A DNA stretch of 64,000 bases from Kerstersia gyiorum. GTDB lineage: Bacteria > Pseudomonadota > Gammaproteobacteria > Burkholderiales > Burkholderiaceae_B. The stretch spans positions 372,001 to 436,000 of the forward strand of contig NZ_SGWZ01000002.1 in the NCBI RefSeq assembly GCF_004216755.1, written 5' to 3'. Both the position numbers and the translations under genes were made by a program. The notes beneath the pieces were generated by a model. The model was not told the origin of the DNA and did not search any database. It saw nothing but the letters and a program-made list of their open reading frames with translations. Below are positions 8,422-16,328 of this stretch, one piece after another (positions within the stretch are counted from its first letter, which is position 1; each line of letters opens with the position of its first letter).

Positions 8422-9567
8422 TCAGTCGGTTTCCAGCACCCAGTCGCCATCCACGATTTTCATGACGACCGGGCTTTCGGGGGTGAAGCCCCAGTGGTCG
8501 CTGCCGGTGAAGTCGATCACTCCCTGGGAAACGGGAATGGCGGGCAGGTTTTCCAGCGCGTCGCGCAGCGCCGCACGGAAGGCCGGTGTGCCGGGCTCGG
8601 CCTGTTTCAAGGCTTCGGGCACGGCTTGTTGCAGCAGCAACAGGATGTCGTAGACGTGGGCGCTGAACTGGTTGCGGGTGCCTGCGCCGAATGTTTGCTC
8701 GTAGTTCTGCACGAAGTCGCTGGCTGCAGCCTTGGATGGGTGGCTGGCTGGCAGTTGCTCGGCAATGACGGCCGGGCCGGACAGGACGTAGGCGCCTTCG
8801 ACGGCTTTGCCGCCGACGCGGATCAGGTCGCGGGAAGCGGCGGCGTGCGTCTGGTAAATCTTGCCCTTGTAGCCGCGTTCGACCAGCGCGCGGTGCGGCA
8901 TGGCGGCGCCCGAGCCGGATGCCACGATCAGAATGGCGTCCGGCTTGGCGGTCAGTAGCTTGAGCGTTTGGCCGGTCACGCTGGTATCGGTGCGCTGGAA
9001 GCGTTCCGTGGCGACCAGCTTGATGCCGTAAGCATCCGCCAGTTCCTGCATGTCCTTGAGCCAGGTTTCGCCGTAGGCATCGGTATAGCCCAGGAAGCCC
9101 AGGGTTTTGATGCCTTGTTTGGCCATGTGTGCGAGCGCGGCATTGGCCATCACCGTGGATGAGTGCGCCAGGCGGAATGTCCAGGTGTCGCGGCCTGCAG
9201 GAACCGGTACCGGAGACAGGGCCAGTTGCGGGGTTCGGGTTTCCAGGGCGACGTCGACGATGGCCAGTGCCGAGGGGGTTGCGACCGATCCCACCAGCAT
9301 GTCCACCTTCTCCTCGGTCACCAGGCGGCGTGCATTGCGTGTGGCGGTGGTCGGGTCGGTAGCGTCGTCCAGGATGATGACGTTGACTTTTTCCCCGGCG
9401 ATCTCCGCAGGCCAGAGCTTGAAGCCGTTGTTGCTGGGGATGCCGAGTGCGGAAGTGGCGCCGGTCAGGGGCAGGACGGCGCCGATATTGATGTCGGCCT
9501 GGGCCGGAAAGGCGGCGGCGATGGCAAGTGCGGCGGTGAATTTCAGGATGGTGCGGGGGCGGTTCAT
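8422..9567 (-). CDS. livK: periplasmic substrate-binding protein of the Liv-type transporter
   Basis: This 381-aa protein has a Sec signal peptide, with cleavage predicted after 'AAFPAQA', then the type-1 periplasmic binding fold: 'INIGAVLPLTGATSALG', 'VNVIILDDATDPTTATRNAR', 'LVGSVATPSALAI' and 'TLGFLGYTDAYGETW'. It would deliver substrate to the LivH/LivM-LivG/LivF complex. ATG 9567 is chosen because an AGGAG site precedes it by 7 nt; the longer form from 9591 lacks one. As first gene of the transporter unit it is preceded by a very AT-rich 103-nt region holding a large inverted repeat. The ligand cannot be read from sequence; catabolic neighbours suggest an aromatic acid. Confidence 0.93.
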   Translation of the reverse strand: MNRPRTILKFTAALAIAAAFPAQADINIGAVLPLTGATSALGIPSNNGFKLWPAEIAGEKVNVIILDDATDPTTATRNARRLVTEEKVDMLVGSVATPSALAIVDVALETRTPQLALSPVPVPAGRDTWTFRLAHSSTVMANAALAHMAKQGIKTLGFLGYTDAYGETWLKDMQELADAYGIKLVATERFQRTDTSVTGQTLKLLTAKPDAILIVASGSGAAMPHRALVERGYKGKIYQTHAAASRDLIRVGGKAVEGAYVLSGPAVIAEQLPASHPSKAAASDFVQNYEQTFGAGTRNQFSAHVYDILLLLQQAVPEALKQAEPGTPAFRAALRDALENLPAIPVSQGVIDFTGSDHWGFTPESPVVMKIVDGDWVLETD

Positions 9568-9636
9568 GTTGTCTCCTGTTTTGTTCTGCATTTAGTTATG
9601 AATAATAATTAAAAATGCAGTGCTTAAGCATAGGGG

Positions 9637-9670
9637 AAACCCCATATATTGATGTTTTTATAGGGGTTTT
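9637..9670. repeat. inverted repeat in AT-rich livK upstream region
   Basis: AAACCCC (9637-9643) and GGGGTTT (9663-9669) flank an AT-rich centre that itself contains ATATA/TATA pairing. On the plus strand it is followed by a T-rich run, so it could also act as a terminator in that direction, but no plus-strand gene reads into it. Its place between the CoA-transferase stop and the livK start suggests an operator or attenuating hairpin for livK. Confidence 0.45.
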
Positions 9671-9694
9671 CTTTTTTGTATATATGTACTTTTA

Positions 9695-11269
9695 TTAATT
9701 GTTTTTGTTGTTTTTGGCAGCGAGTGATGCACGCAGCCCGCCCCATTCGGCCTGGAACAGACCGGCGTCCATGAGGCGCGGCCCGCGGATGATGGGTCGG
9801 AAGGACATATGGGCCAGGATGTCACGCTCGAGATCCACGCCGGGGGCAATCTCGATCAACGCCAGTCCGTCCAGCCCGAGCTGGAAGACGGCACGTTCCG
9901 TCACGAAAAGCACGTCTTGCTGCCGTTGCGCCGCATCGTGGCCGTTGAAGGTGATCTGCTCGACGTGATCGACGAACTTGCTGCTGCGGCCTTCCTGTTC
10001 GATGTGCAGGGCGCCGTCGGCAATGGCGACTTTCAGGCCGCCGGCGGTAAAGGTGCCGCAGAACACCAGTTTGCGGGTTGAGCGGGTGATGTTGATGAAG
10101 CCGCCGCAGCCGACGGGCCGACCATTGAATTTGCTGACGTTGACGTTGCCGTGGCGATCCACCTGGGCCAGCCCGAGGAAGCTGGCGTCCAGGCCGCCGC
10201 CGTCGTAAAAATCGAACTGGGAGGTCTGCTCGATGATGGCCTGGGCGTTGTAGGCCAGTGCGAAATCGCCGCCTTGGGCCGGGATGCCACCGGTCACACC
10301 GCTTTCCACACTTAGTGTCAGCAGGTCGGCCACGCCTTCCTCGGCCGCAACGGAAGGGATGCCGGCCGGGATGCCTATACCGAGGTTGGTGATGGCGCCG
10401 GAGCTAAGTTCCAGCGCTGCCCGGCGCGCAATGACCTTGCGCTCGTCCAGCGGCATGGGCGGCAGGCTGCCCAGCGGGATGCGCACATCGCCGCACAGCG
10501 CGGGGTCGAATTGCGTGGTAATGGTCTGCATATGGTTTTCCGGCCGGGCGACCACGACATAGTCGACCATGATGCCGGGAATCTTGACCTGCTTGGGATG
10601 CAGGCTGCCGGTCTGGACGATGCGTTCCACCTGAGCGATAACAATGCCGCCGCAGGCGCGCGCCGCCTGGGCGATGGCCAGTTGTTCCAGCAGGACGCCT
10701 TCCTTGTCCAGCGTCAGGTTGCCGGTTTCGTCTGCCAGCGTTGCACGGATGATGGCGACATCAATCTTCGGACTGGGGTAATAAAGCCATTCCTCGCCCT
10801 GAAACTCAACCAATTGCACGAGGTCTGCGCTGCAGGTGCGGTTGAGTTTGCCGCCTTCCTGGCGCGGGTCTACGAACGTGCCCAGGCCTACCTTGGTCAG
10901 CAGGCCTGGCGAGCGGCTGGCGATGTGGCGCGTGAGTTGCGACAGCGAGCCTTGCGGGAAGTTGTAGGCTTCGACCTTGCCGTCGTAGACCATCTTCATC
11001 ATTTCCGCACCGGTCTGGCCGAAGTGGCCGGCGATGGTACGGCGAATCATGCCCTCATGGGCGAAGTGCTTCATGCCGCCGTTGCCGCTGTTGCCCACGG
11101 CGCCGCAGGCCCAGGTGGTCAACTGGCGCGGATGGCCGGTTTCCAGGTAATGCTGTTCTATTCCCTGCAGGATTTCCTCGGGCAGGCTGGACATCGCGAG
11201 GCCGCCCAGGAACAGGGTGGCGTCGTCGCGGATCAGGGCGCCGGCTTGCGTGGCGGTGATGAGTTTCAT
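9695..11269 (-). CDS. acyl-CoA:carboxylate CoA-transferase (family I, propionate/3-oxoacid type)
   Basis: The 524-aa protein carries both halves of a family I CoA-transferase in one chain: an N-terminal alpha-like half ('KLITATQAGALIRDDATLFLGG') and a C-terminal beta-like half ('AITNLGIGIPAGIPSVAAEE'). The catalytic glutamate is expected in 'LTLSVESGVTGGIPAQGG'. It would move CoA between an acyl-CoA and a free acid, either activating the incoming substrate or recovering CoA from the product. It sits 86 nt downstream of the thiolase gene on the same strand and upstream of livK, so it fits the same catabolic operon. The substrate is not readable. The C-terminus ends in an Asn/Lys-rich tail in AT-rich DNA. 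Confidence 0.88.
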   Translation of the reverse strand: MKLITATQAGALIRDDATLFLGGLAMSSLPEEILQGIEQHYLETGHPRQLTTWACGAVGNSGNGGMKHFAHEGMIRRTIAGHFGQTGAEMMKMVYDGKVEAYNFPQGSLSQLTRHIASRSPGLLTKVGLGTFVDPRQEGGKLNRTCSADLVQLVEFQGEEWLYYPSPKIDVAIIRATLADETGNLTLDKEGVLLEQLAIAQAARACGGIVIAQVERIVQTGSLHPKQVKIPGIMVDYVVVARPENHMQTITTQFDPALCGDVRIPLGSLPPMPLDERKVIARRAALELSSGAITNLGIGIPAGIPSVAAEEGVADLLTLSVESGVTGGIPAQGGDFALAYNAQAIIEQTSQFDFYDGGGLDASFLGLAQVDRHGNVNVSKFNGRPVGCGGFINITRSTRKLVFCGTFTAGGLKVAIADGALHIEQEGRSSKFVDHVEQITFNGHDAAQRQQDVLFVTERAVFQLGLDGLALIEIAPGVDLERDILAHMSFRPIIRGPRLMDAGLFQAEWGGLRASLAAKNNKNN

Positions 11270-11354
11270 GCTGATGACCTTTCTAGAGTGATGGCGTCAG
11301 GCGCGGCATCGGTCCGGTAGGCGCCGGGCCTTGCCATGCTGGGGAAGGGGAGGT

Positions 11355-12557
11355 TCAGCGGCGGCTGTCGCTCACGCGGATGACAGTGGCCAGACCGGTA
11401 TCGCCTGCGGCGCAGCCGGTGAACAGCCCGGTGCCGCCGCCGCGCAGGACCAGTTCTTCGATCAGTTCGATGATGGCGCGCAAGGCGGTAGGCGCCTGCG
11501 GGTGTCCCCAGATGATCGGGCTGCCGTAGTTGTTCATCTTTTCCCAGGGGAAGCCGGTGTCGCGTGCCAAGGCGATGTCATTGACCGCGAATGGGTTGTG
11601 GGTCTTGATGGCGTGGATATCGGCCATGCTGGTACCGCTGGCCTGGAGGGCGCGAAAGGTGGCCGGTGACGGGGCCATGGGCATGTGCGCCGGTTCCACT
11701 CGGGCCATGCCGAACCCGAGGATCTCGATGTCGATTTCCGGGCGCGTGGACAAGGCGCGGGCCCGGTCGCGGGTCGTGACGATGGTGCCGGCATTGCCGT
11801 CGGCGGGATGGGTCTGGCCGCCGAAAGTGATGCTGCCGCCCGCTCGTACCGGCTTCAGCTTGGCCAGGCCTTCCACCGTCGTGGGGAAGATGCCTTCGTC
11901 AGCCTGCAAGACGCCCAGTTGCTTGCGTCCGCCGGGAGGCGTCAGCGGCGCATCCACCATGTAGCGTTTCTGGAAGGCGCGTTCATTGGCCAGCGCTTCC
12001 AGGTATTGCTGATAGCGATGCAGCTTGAGCGCATGCTGTTCGGCGGTGTCTATGCCGTAGCGGCGTGCCACGTTTTCCCCGGTTTCCAGCATGGGTTGGC
12101 CGGCATAGGGGTCGCGCGCCATGTTGTCCGGTACCCAGCGCTCGGGAATGCCATAGCCGCCCGGGCCGCCTGGGTCGGGGTAGTAGACCAGCGGCCCGTT
12201 GGACTGTCTGTCGGCCATCAGCAGCAGGGCGCAGCTGGCGGTTCCCATGGCGACTTCCTGGCTGGCCATCAGCAACGCGCGCACGCTGGTGGCGCAGGCC
12301 TGCTGCACGGATGGCCCGGCCACGCGGTCCATCCCCATGAGTCCGGTGACATAGGGCAGGCCGTAGAAGCTGCCAGGATAGGGGTTGGTGGTGCCGAGGA
12401 TGGCAAGGTCGATCTGCGACAGATCGACATTCCGTTCAGTCAGCGTGTCTTTCGCCACCTGGGCTACCAGGGGCAGAGGGTTGAGCGCGGACAGGCTGCC
12501 CTGCCATTTGGCGAAGGGCGTGGACCAGTAAATGCCGTAAGGAATGTGGGCGCGCAT
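11355..12557 (-). CDS. thiolase family protein (beta-ketoacyl-CoA thiolase-like)
   Basis: The 400-aa thiolase-fold enzyme has the nucleophilic Cys88 in 'SVQQACATSVRALLMAS'. 'IKTHNPFAVNDIAL' stands where other thiolases have the His of the NEAF-type motif, and 'TGLFTGCAAGDTG' gives the second Cys near the C-terminus. It should cleave a 3-oxoacyl-CoA to acetyl-CoA and a shortened acyl-CoA. It is the first gene leftward from the divergent promoter region 12558-12723, opposite the crotonase gene. With the ligase, crotonase and SDR it completes a beta-oxidation spiral. The divergent motif around 'THNPF' suggests a specialised subfamily. Confidence 0.87.
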   Translation of the reverse strand: MRAHIPYGIYWSTPFAKWQGSLSALNPLPLVAQVAKDTLTERNVDLSQIDLAILGTTNPYPGSFYGLPYVTGLMGMDRVAGPSVQQACATSVRALLMASQEVAMGTASCALLLMADRQSNGPLVYYPDPGGPGGYGIPERWVPDNMARDPYAGQPMLETGENVARRYGIDTAEQHALKLHRYQQYLEALANERAFQKRYMVDAPLTPPGGRKQLGVLQADEGIFPTTVEGLAKLKPVRAGGSITFGGQTHPADGNAGTIVTTRDRARALSTRPEIDIEILGFGMARVEPAHMPMAPSPATFRALQASGTSMADIHAIKTHNPFAVNDIALARDTGFPWEKMNNYGSPIIWGHPQAPTALRAIIELIEELVLRGGGTGLFTGCAAGDTGLATVIRVSDSRR

Positions 12558-12583
12558 GCGAGAGTCTCCAATCTAGGCTTTTT

Positions 12584-12649
12584 GTTCTAATAAAGAACTA
12601 TTTTTTATTCTCTTTGATGTGTAAAAAACCAGTTATTAAGGGTTTTTAC
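12584..12649. promoter_or_regulatory. divergent control region with two inverted repeats
   Basis: Between the thiolase (-) and crotonase (+) genes the DNA turns AT-rich. It contains GTTCT-N5-AGAAC (12584-12598) and a near-perfect repeat, GTAAAAAACC/GGTTTTTAC (12621-12649), with a 10-bp centre. A TATAAT box at 12690-12695 reads toward the crotonase gene, without a clear -35. These fit operators for a dimeric regulator; the MarR protein at 2361 is the nearest candidate (inference). Confidence 0.55.
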
Positions 12650-12723
12650 TATCTGGAATGCTTGTTTGCTGATGAAATTATTTATAAACTATAATCAAAT
12701 AAACAGCAAGAAGGCCTACCTCA

Positions 12724-13512
12724 ATGAAGAATTTCGAGCAGTATTCCAATCTGACGGTGGAGCGTGACGGCGCTATCGTGCTGATCGGTTTGAACCGCGT
12801 GGAAAAGCGCAATGCGCTCAATGACGGGCTGATGCTGGCCTTGCGCAATGTCTTCGAGTCCTTGCCGGCCGATATCAAGGCGGCGGTTCTTTATGGTCAG
12901 GGAGAGCACTTCTGCGCCGGCCTGGATCTCAGCGAGCTGCGTGAGCGGGATGCGGAGCAGGGAATGCACCATTCGCGCATGTGGCACCGGGCGCTGGAGT
13001 CGATCCAGTTTGGCCGTATTCCGGTGGTATCGGCGCTGCAGGGGGCAGTGGTCGGCGGTGGCCTGGAGCTGGCTTGTGCCACGCACATCCGCGTGGCTGA
13101 CAGTTCCGCGTTCTACGCGCTGCCGGAAGGCGCACGCGGCATTTTTGTCGGTGGCGGCGGTTCGGTGCGCGTGCCACGTCTGATTGGCGAAGCGCGCATG
13201 GCAGACATGATGCTGACCGGCCGGGTTTACGGCGCCGAGGAAGGCGAGCGTGTGGGCTTCGCGCAGTATCTCGTGCCGGCTGGACAGGCGCTGGCCAAGG
13301 CGCGTGAGCTGGCCACGCGGATCGCGGGTAATGCGCCCATGACCAACTATGCCCTGATGCACGTGCTGCCGCGCATTGCCGAAGCGCCCGCCGACAACGG
13401 CCTGTTGATGGAGTCGCTGGTTTCTGCCATCGCGCAGTCTGCGCCCGAAGCCAAGACGCGTGTGGCGGAGTTTCTGGAGGGGCGCGCTGCCAAACTGCGT
13501 GCCGGTTCCTAA
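12724..13512 (+). CDS. enoyl-CoA hydratase/isomerase (crotonase) family protein
   Basis: This 262-aa crotonase-fold protein shows the oxyanion-hole segments 'HFCAGLDLSEL' and 'GAVVGGGLELACATHIRVA', with 'FYALPEGARGIFVGGGGSVR' supplying the second active-site loop. It would hydrate an enoyl-CoA, or in the ferulate pathway could both hydrate and cleave feruloyl-CoA to an aldehyde plus acetyl-CoA. The start ATG follows an AAGAAGG site by 9 nt. It is the first gene rightward from the divergent promoter and is followed by the ligase. Because SDR and thiolase genes accompany it, ordinary hydration in beta-oxidation is the simpler reading. Confidence 0.88.
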   Translation: MKNFEQYSNLTVERDGAIVLIGLNRVEKRNALNDGLMLALRNVFESLPADIKAAVLYGQGEHFCAGLDLSELRERDAEQGMHHSRMWHRALESIQFGRIPVVSALQGAVVGGGLELACATHIRVADSSAFYALPEGARGIFVGGGGSVRVPRLIGEARMADMMLTGRVYGAEEGERVGFAQYLVPAGQALAKARELATRIAGNAPMTNYALMHVLPRIAEAPADNGLLMESLVSAIAQSAPEAKTRVAEFLEGRAAKLRAGS

Positions 13513-13597
13513 GGGCTGGCGACCGGACGTGAATAGAGCCTGTGCAAGGCCGTCATGTCCGCCTGATTGATTTTCAGAGGGATCGAGGAGACATAAG

Positions 13598-15502
13598 GTG
13601 ACTTCTGAAGTGAAAACTGCGGCCGCTGCTGCGCCGCGCTATCGTGCCATGCGCTATGGCGTAGACGGCGTGTCGGTTGAGCGCCGGGACAATGGCATCT
13701 GTTATCTGCGGGCGGATGCCGCGTTGCAACCGTTTGCCCCCAGCATGGGCAGTCGCCTGGCTTATTGGGCCGGGCAGCGGCCGGCGCATACGCTGTTTGC
13801 GCGGCGCGAGCGCCTTGCTGACGGCAGTCTGGGCGACTGGGTGCACCTGAGCTATGCGCAGGCGCTGGAACAGGCGCGCAAGGTCGGCCAGGCCCTGCTT
13901 GACCGAGGGCTGGATACCGAGCGGCCCGTCGTCATCCTGGGGGAAAACAGCCTGGAACATGCGGTGCTGGCGCTGGCTTGCCTGTATGTTGGCATTCCGT
14001 ACTGCACGGTGTCGGCGGCATACTCTACGCTGGCCACCGATTATGCGAAGCTGCGTCGGGTGCTTGAAACCCTGACGCCTGGCCTGGTGTTGGCCGTGGA
14101 CGGTGCCCAGTATGGCCGAGCGATTGATGCGGAAGTGGCCGAGGATTGCGAAGTCTGGCTGGAGCGTGATGATGGCTGGCGCAGGCGTGCCGGTCGCCAG
14201 GCCTTGTGGCACGACATCCTGGCCACCGAAGCCGGCCCGGCAGTGGAGGCTGCGGCGGCTGCCGTCACGCCCGAGCGCATTGCCAAGTTCCTGTTCACGT
14301 CGGGTTCGACCAAGCTGCCGGCCGCGGTAATCAACACGCATGGCATGTGGTGTTCCAACCAGCAGCAACTGGCGCAGTCCATTCCGCTGGTGCAGGATGA
14401 AGACCTCACCATGGTCGATTGGTTGCCGTGGAGCCATACGTTTGGCGGCAATCACAACTTCGGCATTGCGCTCTATAACGGCGGCTCGCTGTATATCAAT
14501 GATGGTCGGCCCACGCCGGGTCTGATCCATGAAACTCTGCGCAATCTGCGCGAGATCGCACCGACGGTGTATTTCGATGTGCCAACGGGCTTCGAGGCCA
14601 TTGCCGCCGCCATGCGTACCGATGAGCAATTGCGCCGCAATCTGCTGTCGCGCGTGAAGCTGTTCTATTACGCTGCCGCCGGCCTGGCGCAACCGATCTG
14701 GGATGCGCTACACGCATGCCAGGAACAGGAGCTGGGCGAGCGCATCGTTATGGGAACCGGCCTGGGCATGACGGAATCCAGTCCTTTCGCCCTGTTCGTG
14801 AATCACCCTGACGTGCGCGCCGGTGACCTGGGTGTACCTGCGCCCGGCCTGAGCATCAAGTTGGTGCCCAATGGCGACAAGCTGGAGGTGCGCTACAAAG
14901 GGCCGAATATTACGCCGGGCTACTGGCGCGACCCTGACGCCACGCGTGCTGCTTTCGATGAAGAAGGCTTTCTTTGCACGGGCGATGCCGTGGCCTGGAT
15001 AGATGCGGCACGGCCGGAACGCGGCCTGCGCTTCGATGGCCGTATTTCCGAGGATTTCAAGCTTTCCACCGGCACCTTTGTCAGCGTCGGCCCCTTGCGT
15101 ACCCGTGTCGTTACCCAGGGCAGTCCGTATGTCGGTGATGTGGTGCTGACCGGGCTGAACCAGAAAGACGTCGGAGCCATGGTGTTCGTTTCCCCAGCGG
15201 CACGTGCGCTGGCTGGTGCTGGCCCTGAGGTGCCGCAGGCCGAAGTCAATGCGCATCCCGCTGTACGCGCAGCATTCCAGGGCATTCTGGATGCCCTGGC
15301 CGCGAGCGCCACGGGGAGTGCCAACCGCATCGCACGCATGGTGCTACTGGAGCAGCCGCCGCAGTCGTCGGTGGGTGAAATCACCGATAAGGGTTCCATC
15401 AACCAGCGCGCCGTGCTGCGCCACCGGGCTGCCCTGGTGGAGGCATTGCACGAGGGAACGGCGCCCGGCATTCTTTACCCCTCAGCCAAGAAAAAGGACT
15501 GA
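13598..15502 (+). CDS. fcs: feruloyl-CoA synthase-like acyl-CoA ligase
   Basis: The 634-aa adenylate-forming ligase resembles feruloyl-CoA synthetases in length and sequence. It has the P-loop 'FLFTSGSTKLPAAVINTH' (231-248), with Leu-Pro where other ligases have Lys-Gly-style residues. Other marks are 'VDWLPWSHTFGGNHNFG', 'GTGLGMTESSPFA' and the hinge 'CTGDAVAWID'. It would convert a hydroxycinnamic or aryl-propionic acid to its CoA ester using ATP. The GTG start at 13598 is preceded by an AGGAG site; no ATG lies nearby. The order crotonase-ligase-SDR is tight (85 nt and 6 nt gaps). The exact substrate is not determined by sequence; ferulate or a relative is likely. Confidence 0.82.
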   Translation: MTSEVKTAAAAAPRYRAMRYGVDGVSVERRDNGICYLRADAALQPFAPSMGSRLAYWAGQRPAHTLFARRERLADGSLGDWVHLSYAQALEQARKVGQALLDRGLDTERPVVILGENSLEHAVLALACLYVGIPYCTVSAAYSTLATDYAKLRRVLETLTPGLVLAVDGAQYGRAIDAEVAEDCEVWLERDDGWRRRAGRQALWHDILATEAGPAVEAAAAAVTPERIAKFLFTSGSTKLPAAVINTHGMWCSNQQQLAQSIPLVQDEDLTMVDWLPWSHTFGGNHNFGIALYNGGSLYINDGRPTPGLIHETLRNLREIAPTVYFDVPTGFEAIAAAMRTDEQLRRNLLSRVKLFYYAAAGLAQPIWDALHACQEQELGERIVMGTGLGMTESSPFALFVNHPDVRAGDLGVPAPGLSIKLVPNGDKLEVRYKGPNITPGYWRDPDATRAAFDEEGFLCTGDAVAWIDAARPERGLRFDGRISEDFKLSTGTFVSVGPLRTRVVTQGSPYVGDVVLTGLNQKDVGAMVFVSPAARALAGAGPEVPQAEVNAHPAVRAAFQGILDALAASATGSANRIARMVLLEQPPQSSVGEITDKGSINQRAVLRHRAALVEALHEGTAPGILYPSAKKKD

Positions 15503-15508
15503 CAGATC

Positions 15509-16273
15509 ATGGATATTCAAGGTGTAGCAGCACTGGTGACCGGCGGCGCTTCCGGTCTGGGCGAGGCCACTGCGCGGGAGTTGGCGCGGCGAGGGGCCAG
15601 GGTGGCCATCCTGGACCGTAATGGCGAGGCTGCGGCGCGGGTTGCCGGCGAAATCGGCGGATTGGGACTGGCTTGCGATATTACCGATACCGGCAGCGTG
15701 GAGCAGGCGCTGGCCGACGCGGCGCTGGCGCACGGGCCGGCTCGCATCCTGATGAATGTAGCCGGCATAGGCACGGCCAAGCGTATCGTGCAGCGTGATG
15801 GCAGCGCCGCGCCGCTGGAAGACTTCACCCGCGTGGTGCAGATCAACCTGATCGGCGCCTACAATGTCAGTCGTCTGTTCGCGGCTGCCTGCGCGGCCCT
15901 GCCTGCGCTGGAGGATGGTGCGCGTGGTGTGTTGTTGTTTACGGCCTCGGTGGCGGCATTTGATGGCCAGATCGGGCAGCAGGCGTACAGCGCTTCCAAG
16001 GGTGGGCTGGTCAGCATGACCTTGCCGATGGCGCGTGATCTGGCGCGTCACGGCATCCGGGTGGCGACAATCGCGCCGGGGCTATTCAAAACCCCCCTGA
16101 TGAATGAATTGCCGGAAGACGTGCAGCAAACGCTGGCTGCGTCGATTCCGTTTCCGCAGCGCCTGGGCAAGCCTGAAGAGTTTGCCGCGCTGGCTTGCCA
16201 TTTCGTCGAGAACGACCACCTCAACGGCGAGGTGATCCGCCTGGACGGCGCTTTGCGCATGGCGCCGCGCTGA
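15509..16273 (+). CDS. SDR oxidoreductase, 3-hydroxyacyl-CoA dehydrogenase type II-like
   Basis: The 254-aa short-chain dehydrogenase has the NAD-binding 'VTGGASGLGEATA' near residue 10, 'NVAGIG' and the catalytic 'YSASKGG' with Ser in 'FTASVAAFDGQ'. 'IAPGLFKTPL' follows as in 17-beta-HSD10/3-hydroxyacyl-CoA dehydrogenase type II proteins. It would oxidise a 3-hydroxyacyl-CoA to the 3-oxoacyl-CoA, the step between the crotonase and the thiolase of this island. It begins 6 nt after the ligase stop, so it is co-transcribed. Confidence 0.87.
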   Translation: MDIQGVAALVTGGASGLGEATARELARRGARVAILDRNGEAAARVAGEIGGLGLACDITDTGSVEQALADAALAHGPARILMNVAGIGTAKRIVQRDGSAAPLEDFTRVVQINLIGAYNVSRLFAAACAALPALEDGARGVLLFTASVAAFDGQIGQQAYSASKGGLVSMTLPMARDLARHGIRVATIAPGLFKTPLMNELPEDVQQTLAASIPFPQRLGKPEEFAALACHFVENDHLNGEVIRLDGALRMAPR

Positions 16274-16288
16274 CGGCTTGCAAGATCA

Positions 16289-16306
16289 TTCCGGCCTGCG
16301 CCGGAA
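16289..16306. repeat. short intergenic hairpin TTCCGGC/GCCGGAA
   Basis: A perfect 7-bp stem with a CTGC loop lies between the SDR and the ETF-QO gene. It lacks a U-tract on either strand, so it is not a standard terminator. Its CCGG-rich stem resembles the hairpins at 17981 and 60981. Confidence 0.4.
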
Positions 16307-16328
16307 AAAGAACGGTTGGGGAGTATAA

